Below are positions 9,120 to 19,769 of a stretch of DNA of 26,225 bases, in pieces (the stretch's first letter is position 1; each line of letters starts with the position of its first letter). The position numbers were made by a program, and so were the translations under genes. The notes beneath the pieces are model-generated. The model did no database searches, was not told the origin of the DNA, and saw only the letters and a program-made list of their open reading frames with translations. This stretch comes from Lactifluus volemus (Eukaryota > Basidiomycota > Agaricomycetes > Russulales > Russulaceae): NCBI GenBank assembly GCA_022376515.1, contig WTXI01000433.1, forward strand, positions 1-26,225, read 5' to 3'.

Positions 9120-12100
9120 TCATTGCACATACCTCTTAGATCGTTTGACTGGAACGGCGCTGCTCTGGACACAAGAGCGCTTTCGACTTCTCTTGCCCCC
9201 CACTGAGTGGACCATCTGCTCTAGTGCCCACGAGACGTCATCTAGGGTCTCAGTAAAGTCTTGAAGTTGATTGGCATCTGAGTCATCGATAGCCTGTAAC
9301 CACCAAGAAAGTCCTGAGATAATACTGTAAAAACCGTTGACTCCTCCCTTTCGCAAGTCAGCCCATGAGTCAATACCAAGAGCGAGCCGTTTGAGCTTGC
9401 TTGTGTTGTCATCACGCCGTTGAGGTGGTTGAAGCGTGGCCCACCACTGCTTCCAAGACCACGAGAACGTGGCGACGTCCTTGATTGGCGGCACGACTTC
9501 TCGTCCGGACTGGATCCAAGTGTTGATGTGATCCGGTCTGTGCTTTCTAGAGATGGTATACGCTGGCCCCTTTATATTGAGGTCATCAAAGAGTGAATAT
9601 AATTGAAAGGAGAGACATACCTTGCCCGATGGAAACTTCAACGCCCTTTCCAAAGTCACCCACCGTTGAAGGACCTTCTTCCACTCTGAAGGGCCATCCT
9701 TTGTTTCCAGGTCCTCAAACGCGTGGGACATCCAGTATGGCCAGTCTGACTTATCTACTAGTATGGTTTCCGAACCTGAGTGCAGAGAAATGTCAGATTC
9801 AAGGACGCGTCATTGACCAAAAGTAGCTCACCTAAGGCCGCAGGTGTGGCAACACCTTCTATGGCCTGTGTAGCATCACCACCGTCTTGCGTGAGCGAAG
9901 GATTAACCACAGGTTGATTGTCAAACTGTGGTTGTGTGATTTCATGGGGAGGGGGTGGCGACTGCGAGGAACCGGAATTGCGAGCCTCGTCAAACTGTGG
10001 TCGTGCGATTTCATGGGGAGGGGAGGGTGGCGACGGTGAGGAACCGGAATTGCGAGCCTCATCAAATTGTGATCGTGCGATTTCATCGGGAGGGGAGGGT
10101 GGCGACGGCGAGGAACCAGAATTGCGAGCCTCGTCAAACTGTGGTCGTGCGATTTCATCGGGAGGTGGCGACGGTGAGGAACCGGAATTGCGAGCCTCAT
10201 CAAATTGTGATCGTGCGATTTCAGGGGGAGGGGGGGGCGGCGACGGCGACGGCGAGGAACTGGAATCGTGAGCCACATGAATTTGGCTCGAGTCTTGTAT
10301 CACTGTGGGTTCAACGTCGGAATCGAGTGTCACGTCCGGAGACAGCAACGGGATTCTATGGTTAAATATTAAAAACAGTTCCAAACGTTCGAGGTAAACT
10401 GACGTACTCTTCGGGAACAGCATCGGTCGTGGTCTCTTTTCTGCGTCGCCCCTCGTAGCTGTGTCGCCTCTCCGTGCCATTGCTGGACTGCCTCTCGTTC
10501 TCATGTCGCCCCTTGTCGCTCCCTTGCCCCTCGTTGCAGCGTCGCCTCTCGCTGCCGCTTTGCTCCTCGTTGCCGCATCGTCCCTTGCTGTTCTGTCGCG
10601 TCCCCTTGCCGCGTTGCCCTGCCGAGTCCTTGCCGCGTCGTTCCTCATCGATGCTTCGCCCCTCTTTGCCGCGTTGCTGCTCTTTACTGTGTCGTCCCCT
10701 GCTAGTTTGGTTAGATCCTGCATGGAAAGGATTTTATGAAAGCGCTCACCGCTGGTTCGTGTACGAAGTCTTAGCCTTCGTCAAAGTTCTTGGCACGAGG
10801 CAGTCCTCAATCGGCTCCTCTTCCTCGTCCTGTTCGCTATCGCTGTCGTTTTGAGAGGCTACGCCGCGCCACGTTGTTTGATAGGCTTCGAGCTTTTCGG
10901 CACCTTCATCGTAGTCTTTGAAAAGGTGTTCGCTTCCAGGCAAGGAACGAGCGAGTCGTTCAGAGGGGGCTACTCGATTATTTAGTTCTAGATTAGTGGA
11001 AGTAATGAAAAACTTACGAAAAACCTTCTGCGCAAACGACGTTAAGTCCCGTTTGAGACGTTTGATGGTCCGGGGGTGAAGTTGCTCAAAACGCGCGCCC
11101 AATGGAGTCTCGCCGCTAGTTCCTCTAAATGCGTGTCAGAGTCGAATAGCTAGCTGAGGAGAAACTACGTACCCAATGGCAACTAAGTTTCCACCTTGTC
11201 TAGGCAAGGGGCCGGCGAAGAAAAATATTCCGATGTGTCCCGTTTGTTCTTCGATTTCGTCCAGCACCTTTGCCACAGTGAGAGGCAATGCGTCAATGGC
11301 TCTAGGAGTTCATAGTTAGATCTGGGCAATAGAGACAATTATGATACGCACTGTTGACAGATCGTTGCTTTCTTCTGCCGGGCTAGGATTGGGTCATCAA
11401 TTGGGTCCCAATCGTTATCCCTCGTGTATTCCCTCTCGCGATATCGTTCCACCTTTGCCTTGACCTTATCGCCTGCAGATGCCCAGAGCATGGCGATAAC
11501 GTGGTTACGAAAACGCAAGGGGACGGGTGGGATCTCTGCAGTAGCACCATCGCTGTCATGGTCATCGCCGACGTCAATGTCATCGTCGCCGTCATCGTCG
11601 CCATTGTTGTCCTCGTCGTCGCTGTCGTCACTGTTGATATCGCCGTAATCGATATTCTGGGGGATGTCGACGAGGTCGACCATGAGTTTGTCGCTGACGT
11701 CGTACTCGCCGGTAGTCCCAGGGGGATGGTGTTTCAACCAGTGCCGGCGCCATTGGTTGCGAACGATTGCCTTCAACTTTGTCTTGTAGAACAGTTTGGA
11801 GTATGCTTGTACTGACTGGAGCCTCTTCCTTTTACGCCTGTTGAGATCCAATAGCTTTCGGCGGCTTTCTCCTCCAGTGGACGTGACTCGTGTGTGGTTA
11901 TTGAACCACTCCTTGACTCGCTTGAGACATAAGTTAATAAACGGGAAAACGACGTGAGTACGAATTGACTCACCTTCTTCACCAACCCTATCTCTGTGAG
12001 CGGCTTCCGACTCTTACCAGCCACAACACTGGCCCCCTCTGGGGGCAAGTCACTGGCAGGCCATCGCGTGAACCAGTGCTCGAATAACATTGCCCAGAAG

Positions 12101-12218
12101 TCTTCCTTTGAGGTGCACTCTTTATAAGCACCACACTGAGATCGAAGATAATTGAGTTGCTCTGGGGTCGTCCAAGGCTGGGACCCCCAGCCCTTCGATT
12201 CTTTTTGACGCCGGTCAT
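9120..12218 (-). pseudogene. Multi-exon member of an expanded agaricomycete protein family of unknown function, probably frameshifted
   Basis: Exons on the minus strand: 12218-11974, 11920-11352, 11301-11173, 11124-10750, about 10717-9832, 9775-9621 and 9569-9120. Most introns are 48-56 nt with GT...AG ends; joined exons read through, e.g. QQ|AIDALPL. Order: Trp-rich N-terminus (WTTPEQLNYLRSQ, FWAMLFEHWFTRWP), VKEWFNNHTR, LQSVQAYSKLFYKTKL, an Asp-rich acidic tract, FFFAGPLP, a basic Arg/Thr/Gly repeat region, five copies of an EIAR.QFDEARNSGSS unit, then DWPYWMSHAF, WWATLQPP and SWADLRKGGVNGF. From memory this layout matches a very common mushroom-genome family with no known function. The first AUG after the TATA box (12218) needs one extra base near 12196 to join the conserved WTTPEQ frame. 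The 10749-10718 junction (32 nt) also does not keep frame. It is therefore probably a pseudogene. A last intron donor at about 9132 could add a short alternative tail ending near 9067. Confidence 0.6.
9921..10262 (-). repeat. Coding minisatellite, five units of 66-72 bp
   Basis: Unit starts (plus strand TCAAACTGTGG or TCAAATTGTGA) lie at 9921, 9990, 10062, 10134 and 10200, all spacings being multiples of three. On the minus strand each unit encodes EIAR(S/P)QFDEARNSGSS followed by a Ser-Pro-Pro run. The two unit types (RSQ/RPQ) alternate, suggesting duplication of a dimer. Length differences come from the Pro tract. Confidence 0.9.
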
Positions 12219-12368
12219 GGGGTACAGGAGGCGATGAAGAAGGGAAGCGATGAAGATGGGACGCGATGAAGATGGGACGCGATGTTGGGGGACGTCGACG
12301 TGAGTACGAGTACGAGCGGCTACGAGCGAAGTCACGATCGCGAGCTGGGTAGAAGTAGATTCTAAGGG

Positions 12369-12376
12369 TTTATATA
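12369..12376 (-). promoter_or_regulatory. TATA box upstream of the minus-strand family gene
   Basis: TATATAAACCC on the minus strand. About 30 nt downstream would place the start near 12345, and the first ATG after that is at 12218. The same TATATAAACC word is used in the LTRs (936-943) and before the DUF6535 pseudogene (25841-25848). Confidence 0.5.
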
Positions 12377-12553
12377 CACATCCCTCCTTGACCTCTTACC
12401 ACCACCATCTCTTCAGAACCCGCCTGGTATCCTCGCGACCTGAATAGCTGGTACGTCCCCTAGTCACTGCTTTCAACACTCACGGCTGTCTCCCTTCAAT
12501 TCTACGTTGTCTCGCCCGCTCTCCCACTTCCCTTCCTCCCCCCTCCTCCCTCC

Positions 12554-15500
12554 ATGGACCCCGCCGTCCGCCCTGCCTCTCCCCTTCCCCCCTCTCCTCA
12601 CTTTCCGCCGCTCCCGGAGGAATACGTCCCCAACGTTCCCTCTGTCCCGGTCCCACCTCCCTTTGGCCTCCAGCTTGTCCGCCTCGTCACTGGAGAACCT
12701 GACCTGACCCACACCACTGACACCCTCCCCATCCCTGATTTCTCTTTCTTCGACGAGATCCCCAATGGAGGGACCGCTCGGGACGCCCTCGTCCGCCTCT
12801 CCGAATTCTTCAGCCACGGCTTCGCCACTCCGGATAACCTCGGTGTCCCGCACATCGTTTGGCTCCGAGTTGCAAACAACCTCCTCCTACAAATGCACGC
12901 AGGCTTTCGCCGGGTCCTGTCCTACGTCCACCCCGATCGCCTCGCGGACACCTACCCCCTCCGTGCAATGGCAGACTCCGACGAGTCTCATTTCCGCCTC
13001 TTTGCCGAGACCCTCTCCACCCTCTCCTCTGTCCTCTCCTCGGTTAAAGAACACCCTGGATCCTGGTCCGTCTGCATGCGTTGCCTCGACGACTGCAATG
13101 CCACCCTCCCTCCGGATTCTGATCTCCGAGCCACCCTCATGACTTGCGGAAATGACATCCGCGCGGCCCACACCACGATCTTCAACGCCGCCCACGCAGG
13201 CCTCGCCCATGAGGCCGATGACTGGCAAGTGGACACACTCGCTGACATCGAATCTACCATGCTCGCACAGCTCCTCGACACCCCTGTCAACTCGGCCACC
13301 CCCGCCTTCAACGACTGGGTACATCAGATCGCCATGCACGTCAAGGACGTACTCATTCCAGCCCTAACCGAGCCGGAGCGCCGCAACACTCTCGACCGCC
13401 TTACCCGCGAGGCTTTTGCCGACCTCCAGCTTCAGGCCGCCGAGGCCCGCACCGCCGAATGGGAGCGCCTTAAGGCCATAGCCCACTCCGATCTCGAATC
13501 TGAATATACCGCATACAAGGAACAGCTCCGCTCCGATTTTGATGCCGATCTCCTGGCCTACAAGAACCAACTTAAGATTTCAAACCAAGAAGCGAAGGAA
13601 GAAGCGCGCTTGCAGGCGGCCCGGGCCCTGGCGCCCCCGCCTAAGTCGGCGGCTAAGGCTGCTCGCAAACTCCACCGCATTGACCCTCTTGCTCGCCCCG
13701 CTTCCCGGGCCGGATCCGACGCCTCTCCGGACCGCACCCCTATGTCTACACCAGCCATCACCACCCTCGATCCTCCTCCCCTCTCCTTAGACGAGCCCTC
13801 TCAGCAGTCACAACTCATCCCTACTCCCCCTGACCCCTCCGCTTCCGCACCTGCCCCCCTCCTTCCCCTTCCCACCTCCGATTCCGCTGCCGCCGATCCC
13901 CTCGTTGCGAAGGTTAGGCGCCTCGAAGACACCATCGCTTCTTTCACCTCCGCTCTGAAACAAGTCTCCGATCGCGTCGATTGCCTCGAGGTCGCCTCCC
14001 TTTGGGACTTCCCGGAGAATTCAGCTGACGACATCCCAATGGCACCCCCCTCCCTCCCACCGGCACCCCCGGCCCCCACTCCCCCCTCTGCCCGTCCTCC
14101 TGTCACTCAAGTGACCACCATCGCTTCCCTCCCACAACAAACGTACCCGGCTTCCCGGCCCCCGGCCCCCACCAACCCGGCTCCCACTGCGCGCATCGAC
14201 GATGCCAATGCGGCCATGCAACTTGACTATCCGATCCCTGCTGACCCTGCGACCGCAGCGGGCTATGAGACTGCACCCCCTCCCTCCCCTCCCACATGGA
14301 CAACGGTTCCCGCAACCGGCAAGGGCAAAGGCAGAGCTGGTCCCTCGTACGCCCAAGCCTCCCAACAACGCACTCGCGACACTTCCCCACCCATCCCCTC
14401 CTCCCAGTCCCCTCCCCCGCCCTCGATTCTTACCAAAGCCGAACTCGCTAAGATGACGCGCCCCCAACTCCTTGCCGCATACAAAGCACGCACTGGCCGT
14501 CGCATTACAGACCCGAATCTCACCATCGCTGCCATCATCGACTTGTATCTTACCAAACCTTCACCTCCCCTACCTAAGACACAGAAGCCGCCCCCTCCCA
14601 CCACCTCCACAAACTTTGTAATCATCCGTACCACCCCAGTCCAACTTGGGGAGCCACCCCGGGGCGACGCTGGCGCCATCACCCGGGATCTCCAACTTCG
14701 TCTCCGCCAATGTGCCCCCGCCGATCGGAACGCCGTCACCCTTCTTGCTGGCAAATGGGCCGGCCCTAACTCCCACACTTCATTCTCACTTTCGCGGGTC
14801 CCCCGCTCTCGAAGCCGTACAGAGAGTGCGCAAGGTCCTTCTCGACCCTTTCCCGAACTGCAGACTCGCCCCCCAAAAGGCACTGCCAACATCCTTATCA
14901 ACGGAGTCCCAGTCATCCGCGACGAAAACTGTTCCCTCCCTTCCGAAGAAGCCCTCCTCAATGAACTCACTTTGAATCCGACCTTTGAAGGAGTCACACT
15001 CCTCGCTCCCCCGCGCTGGTTACGCCGCGACCATGAAATTGAACTCTTCGCTAGACATGCTTCCATTCTTCTCACTATCCTTGATCCCGACGGCTCTATC
15101 GTCCCTCGTCTGATCCGTTCCCCCCCTGCCTTCTTCGGGGAACATACTAAGGTGGCTCTCTTCAAGTCTCGTCCGTTCCTCCGCCAGTGCGATCGCTGCT
15201 GGACCCTCAACCACTCCACCGACCGCTGCCCCGTCAAGTCTTCGACCCCTATCTGCCCCCTTTGCGGCGGCCCTCACACTCATGCCCAACATGCCCCCCT
15301 ATGCCCTACGCTCGACAAACATGCCGTTATTGATGTATGCACATGCGATCCTACCTGTCTCAACTGCGCCCGTCTACGCCGTAAGACCAAGAAAGGACCT
15401 GACGGAAAGGGACACTCCGTCCTCGACCCGTCTTGCCCCTTGCGTGCAGCTTATCGTCTTCCCCCGTCCGTAGACGACGATGCTCAAGTTCCCTCCTCCC

Positions 15501-15736
15501 CGCATCCTGCCTCCGCACACCCTGCCCCTGGCCCCACTGTCACCGCGATCTCCCGCCCGAGGCCCAGGAAGATCGTCAACCGCCCTGTCAACCCTACGCC
15601 TATTGCATTGGTTACCTCCCGCGCCCGCGAAATGGCCAGCCGGCCCGAACCCATCCCCTTAGAAGAACTGGAGTCCCTCGCCCCGGAGGACGCCGCGTTT
15701 GTCGCCTTTGAACGGTCGGCTGCCAAACTCCCATGA
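12554..15736 (+). CDS. LINE ORF1, gag-like RNA-binding protein with zinc knuckles
   Basis: 1060 codons, ATG in good context after a C/T-rich leader. Visible parts: N-terminal Pro-rich segment; helical middle with a coiled-coil-like stretch (about residues 285-370, Glu/Lys/Ala-rich); Pro/Ser-rich linker; a SAP-like helical segment (about 625-668, TKAELAKMTRPQLLAAYKAR); and near the C-terminus a CX2CX4HX4C knuckle (C879, C882, H887, C892), followed by CPLCGGPHTH and further Cys/His pairs. Such ORF1 proteins bind element RNA and escort it to the nucleus. The frame is open throughout, but between about 14795 and 14880 a neighbouring frame looks more protein-like (GSPALEAVQRVRKVLLDPF), suggesting two compensating indels, so the encoded protein may carry about 28 wrong residues. 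The stop overlaps the ORF2 start (ATGA, 15733-15736). Confidence 0.85.
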   Translation: MDPAVRPASPLPPSPHFPPLPEEYVPNVPSVPVPPPFGLQLVRLVTGEPDLTHTTDTLPIPDFSFFDEIPNGGTARDALVRLSEFFSHGFATPDNLGVPHIVWLRVANNLLLQMHAGFRRVLSYVHPDRLADTYPLRAMADSDESHFRLFAETLSTLSSVLSSVKEHPGSWSVCMRCLDDCNATLPPDSDLRATLMTCGNDIRAAHTTIFNAAHAGLAHEADDWQVDTLADIESTMLAQLLDTPVNSATPAFNDWVHQIAMHVKDVLIPALTEPERRNTLDRLTREAFADLQLQAAEARTAEWERLKAIAHSDLESEYTAYKEQLRSDFDADLLAYKNQLKISNQEAKEEARLQAARALAPPPKSAAKAARKLHRIDPLARPASRAGSDASPDRTPMSTPAITTLDPPPLSLDEPSQQSQLIPTPPDPSASAPAPLLPLPTSDSAAADPLVAKVRRLEDTIASFTSALKQVSDRVDCLEVASLWDFPENSADDIPMAPPSLPPAPPAPTPPSARPPVTQVTTIASLPQQTYPASRPPAPTNPAPTARIDDANAAMQLDYPIPADPATAAGYETAPPPSPPTWTTVPATGKGKGRAGPSYAQASQQRTRDTSPPIPSSQSPPPPSILTKAELAKMTRPQLLAAYKARTGRRITDPNLTIAAIIDLYLTKPSPPLPKTQKPPPPTTSTNFVIIRTTPVQLGEPPRGDAGAITRDLQLRLRQCAPADRNAVTLLAGKWAGPNSHTSFSLSRVPRSRSRTESAQGPSRPFPELQTRPPKGTANILINGVPVIRDENCSLPSEEALLNELTLNPTFEGVTLLAPPRWLRRDHEIELFARHASILLTILDPDGSIVPRLIRSPPAFFGEHTKVALFKSRPFLRQCDRCWTLNHSTDRCPVKSSTPICPLCGGPHTHAQHAPLCPTLDKHAVIDVCTCDPTCLNCARLRRKTKKGPDGKGHSVLDPSCPLRAAYRLPPSVDDDAQVPSSPHPASAHPAPGPTVTAISRPRPRKIVNRPVNPTPIALVTSRAREMASRPEPIPLEELESLAPEDAAFVAFERSAAKLP

Positions 15737-18700
15737 ATTTAGACGCCCTCAAGATTTTATCGGTAAACATGCGACGCCGCAACGAAATGACGCATGTACT
15801 CCTTCATGATTCCGATGCTCACATCATCGCCGTACAGGAACCCTGGTTTGGTCCTGTCTCCACCGCTCTTTCTGATTCTGACCCCTCCGGCTCGCCTGTC
15901 CTTGGCGGTGCCCTCAACGATCTTTGGCTCTGCATTCAACCCTCCCTCGGCCGCTCGGAAGTGGCCAAGGTTCTAGTATATGTCCGCCACTCTCTTCTTT
16001 CTTTCTGCTCTCCTGTCCTCCAAGTCCTCCCTCCCCTCTCTTCAGCTACGCGTATGGCCGTCGACTTCGACCTTGGCCCGGGCCACCGTTTCCGCCTCCT
16101 CAATGTCTATCACCAGGTCCCTGAAAAAGGACACTCTCTCCACGGCCTCTTAGACTCCTCTCTCGACTCTACTATCCCCACTCTGGTAGTCGGGGACTTC
16201 AACACTCATAGTTCTCTCTGGTCTCCGCCCCGTCTCACTCGATCACCCTGGGCGGATGCCCTAGAGTCTTGGCTCCTCGATCAGCACCTCTCTTGCCGCA
16301 ATCCCGCTGGTGTCGTCACGTGGAGAGGTCTCCCGGGTCAGACCCCCTCTACGCTGGATCTCCTCTTTCTCAACCCTCTCGCTCTCTCTAGTGACCGCTT
16401 CTCTGACCCGCTCGTTTCTTTTGATCTTTCGCTTGGCTCCGACCATGCCGCTCTCTTCACCACGTTCTCTTTCCCATCTCCTCTGGCCCCTTCCCCTCTA
16501 CCCTCGCTCCCGGGCTTTCGAATCGATGATGACTTCGAAGACCCCTGGAAGGCAGCCTTCGCTCGCCTCCCCTACCCTTCCACCCTCACCACCCCCCTCT
16601 CTATCCGCGACGAAGCAGCGGCGCTCCTCCGGGACATCGACACCATCTCCGACACCTTCTTTAAACCCCGTCGGCCCCCTGACCCCCGCGGGGCCCGTTG
16701 GTGGAACGATGACTGTTCAGGGGCCCTCGCCCTCTGGAAGCAGGCCCCTGTCGACAGCCGTCCCCACCTCTATCAGGCGCTCCGCCTCACCATCCGTGAC
16801 GCGAAGCGCCAGTTCGCCTCTGACTTCCTAGACCGTTGCGACTCATCTGATCTTTGGCGGGCCGCCCGCTGGCGGAAGGGCCGCTCCATCACCCGCATAC
16901 CCGCTCTTTCTCACGAGGGTACCCTTACCCATCACCCGCCCACTATGGCTACAGCTCTTTCCACCCGCTTCTTTCCACCGAATCCTCCCCCTGTCCCCTC
17001 TTCCCACCCTTCTGACCCCGCGCCCTTACCGGTCCGATCCCATGGCCCGGTCACGGCTCTCGAAATCTCCGCCTGCCTCAACTCCACTTCCAACAGCTCG
17101 GCGCCTGGACCCAGCGGCATTGGCTACAAATTATTGAAGTGGGCCTTTTCCTCCTTGCCTTCCCGCTTTACTTCTCTCTTTTCCGCCTGTCTCTCGCTTG
17201 GTGTACACCCTTGGACTGATGCCCGGGTTGTCGTCATCCCTAAGCCCAATAAGCCAGACTATTCCGCCCCTAAAGCGTACAGGCCCATTAGCCTTTTGGA
17301 GTGTGCTGGCAAGCTCCTCGAAAAGATTGTGGCCAAACGCGTCGTGTCCGACCTCAACCGCTTCCATATCCTCCCCCCGCTCCAATTTGGCAGCCGGGAC
17401 TTCAGCAGCGCCGTCGACGGAGCGGGACACTTGCACCACCTTGTCCACTCCTGCATCGCTTCGGACTGCGTCGCCGCTACGATTTTCTTCGACATTCAAG
17501 GCTTCTTTGACAACCTTTGCCCAACCCGACTCGTCCATCTCTTCCGCCTCTATGGCTTTCCGCCCGGCCTTGTTGACTGGGTCGCTTCCTTCCTCTCTTC
17601 TCGCTCTGCCTCCCCTCTCCTTCAACGACTACACCCACGACCCTGCTGATCTCTCCTTCGGCACCCCGCAGGGCTCCCCTCTTTCCCCCATCCTCTCCGC
17701 TCTTTACACTGCGCCCCTCCTTTCACTTCTCAATGACTCGGACCCCTCCCCTTTCACCTCTTTCCAACTCTACGTCGACGACGGCTGCATCACCGCTAGT
17801 GGTGAGACGTACCGCTCTGCAGCCGGAAAAGCCGCCGCGGCCTACGAACGTGCCGCCACCTTGGCTCTTCGAAAATGGCCTCAAATGATCGCGCGACAAG
17901 ACCGACTTCATGTGCTTCCGTGGCCGAACTATCGAGGCCCGGTTTGGCCCAATACTCTCCCGCATCGCCCTCGCGACCCCTTCAACGGTGAGTTCCCCGT
18001 CACAGCCTCCCCTGTTGTCCGCTACCTAGGGGTCTTCTTCACACCGACACTTGACTGGCGCAAGCATGTTACCATCATGGCCTCTAGAGCGCGATCTACC
18101 TTGGTCGCCCTGGGGGTCCTAGGTAACTCTGTTCGTGGCCTCGATTTTGCCAACTGGCGTAAGGTCTTCCACGCCATCATTCTTCCTATTCTCACCTACG
18201 GTTCGCCCGTCTGGTTCACTGACATTAAACAGAAAGGCCTCGTCGGCATCCTTCAGGTTGCGCAGAACGAGGCCTGCCGCAAGATCAGCGGCTGCTTCCG
18301 TACTACACCTACAGACCCCCTTCATCACTTATTAGGCATTCCCCCCATACTTTACACTCTTCGCAAATACAGGCTTCACTACCGATCGCCTTTCCACCTT
18401 ACCGCCGTCATCTCCTTTACGTACCGTAGTCTCTGCCAACCCTCTGACGCGCTGGCACCACACTTTCTTTCCTCCCACTAATCTTACACGTCTGGTCGAG
18501 TCTCTGAACCCCAGCGCACCCCCTTCCTTTTTCCACTCCCTCTGCACGCCGCCGTGGTCCCACCCTCGTTACTTTAACTGACCCTTGTCGCGGGCTCTTC
18601 CCGCTCCTCCCGTGCTCTCATCAGCTTGCCCCCTCCCTTCTCCCACTCCCTCTTTTTACATACTCTCCCCGTACCGTCCCCGTCCTTTGCGTCGCTTTCT

Positions 18701-19557
18701 TACTATACAGTGGGGAGAGGCTGTTAAAGTCGTCGGTTGTTGTTGACACCGATCAGCGTTCGTCGCTGTTCGGCGCCCTCATCGCGGGGCTAAAAATTTT
18801 TTCCACTGACCCCTCGGGGTCTTCACTCCGTCTCTTTTACCCAATAGGTCTCTGCTTCCCTCCTTGACTGATTTATGTACGAAGTCTCGTCTCCTTCCCT
18901 TAGCTTTCTCTTTTACTTCTTTACTTGACTCTTTTCTTGACGCTGACTTCACTCGCCGCGCCGAACTTCGGCTCTTCAAGGCGTCTTGGTCTGTGGTCCC
19001 TGGCAGGGACACCCTCACTCACCTCTTGGAGAACATCCAGCCGGAGCTGGTCGTCAACCCCCCTACTCCTCGTAAACAACTTGCCTTCCACCTCTGGCAC
19101 CAGGATATCCTCCTGGGACTCGCCACCAGAAAACCCGGCCACCACGCTTGGGTCGCCTGTCCCCCCCCCTTCCTCAGACCCGCCGCCTTTCGTCCAAGGC
19201 CTTCTGTCCCACAACAACCGCGCCCTCTTCTCTAACGGCCTCCAACTCCTCTCCCGCCACGGCTTTATGCGGACTACAGTGACCGCTTCCGGCCCGACGC
19301 CGGGACAACACTTGCTGCCCTTGCAACTACGTGGACCTCTCTTCACCGCCTCCCAGCCCGGGGATTTCCCGTCGCACCACCCTATCACACATACTCTTCG
19401 ATTGCCCCCTTTACTCTGAACAGCGGTCGTCCACCATCTCTCACTACTCCTCCGCCTCTATCTTCTCCACTGAACTAGGCGGCCGTAACCTGGCCCAGTT
19501 CACCTTCCTCACACAAGCCACTCTCCGCCCCCTGCCTCCCAGACCAGACCCCCCTTG
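15733..19557 (+). pseudogene. LINE ORF2: APE-type endonuclease plus reverse transcriptase, frameshifted
   Basis: The first frame (15733-17649, 638 codons) holds an intact-looking AP-endonuclease domain: SVNMRR (N12), VQEPWFG (E36), VVGDFNTHSSLW (D155, N157), STLDLLF (D209) and GSDHAAL (D237, H238). The RT starts at VVIPKPNKPDYSAPKAYRPIS (about 500-520), with catalytic FFDIQGFFDNL (D587). The frame breaks near 17605; RT continues in another frame with FGTPQGSPLSP and QLYVDD (17768-17785). A further shift with a stop in place of a codon occurs at about 17865-17970, another near 18375, and more to 19270. After the RT come a weakly RNase H-like stretch (about 18750-18990) and a terminal Cys/His finger (CCPC...H...C-type, about 19315-19410). 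The family nicks DNA and primes cDNA at the nick. This copy is inactive. Confidence 0.85.
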
Positions 19558-19740
19558 AATGACGCCGTTGGACAGCGGCTGATGTAAGTCCTTTTATGTC
19601 TCCTCTGCCTCGTTCGCCTCCATATGTACTCCTTACCATATCACCTTCGTCGACACCTCCCTTATATTATGTCTCTTACGGTATCTTCCTCGTGTCGTTA
19701 CTTGTCTTGTAGGCTATGTCTTGTTGCTTGTAGCAGGGAC

Positions 19741-19769
19741 AATAAATCCAATTCAAAAAAAAAAAAAAA
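19741..19769 (+). terminator. LINE polyadenylation signal and poly(A) tail
   Basis: AATAAATCC followed by a run of 15 A (19755-19769), then unrelated sequence GACCTCAGCG. The truncated copy has the equivalent AATAAACCCC and 12 A (22232-22243). Confidence 0.8.

Larger units (their letters stand above)
12390..19769 (+). mobile_element. Near full-length LINE (non-LTR retrotransposon, Tad1/jockey-like)
   Basis: Two overlapping frames in the order expected for an APE-type LINE: a gag-like ORF1 with zinc knuckles, then ORF2 with endonuclease, reverse transcriptase and a Cys/His C-terminal region. A 3' UTR with AATAAATCC and a 15-base A run (19755-19769) follows. The 3' 670 bp recur as a truncated copy at 21574-22243. 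The 5' end is approximate: about 165 bp of C/T-rich sequence precede ORF1, which would be an internal-promoter-type 5' UTR. I could not find a convincing 5' target-site duplicate of the GACCTCAGCG that follows the tail. ORF2 frameshifts mean this copy cannot move on its own. Confidence 0.85.

Noticed and set aside
10333..10412. Extra intron (GTACGTCAG...ACCATAG) in the minus-strand family gene
   Set aside because: Donor and acceptor look good, but splicing would shift the frame into a stop, while reading through stays open.
10988..11017. 30-nt intron (GTAAGT...CTAG) in the minus-strand family gene
   Set aside because: Shorter than the other introns and a multiple of three with no stop; read-through is the simpler model.
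12380..12394. GACCTC at 12389 as the 5' target-site duplicate of the long LINE
   Set aside because: Only six bases match the GACCTCAGCG after the tail, and the flank does not resemble the sequence upstream of the other did2 copy.
12473..15726. Long minus-strand and alternative-frame open stretches opposite LINE ORF1
   Set aside because: Shadows of a high-GC coding region; Arg/Gly-rich with no domains.
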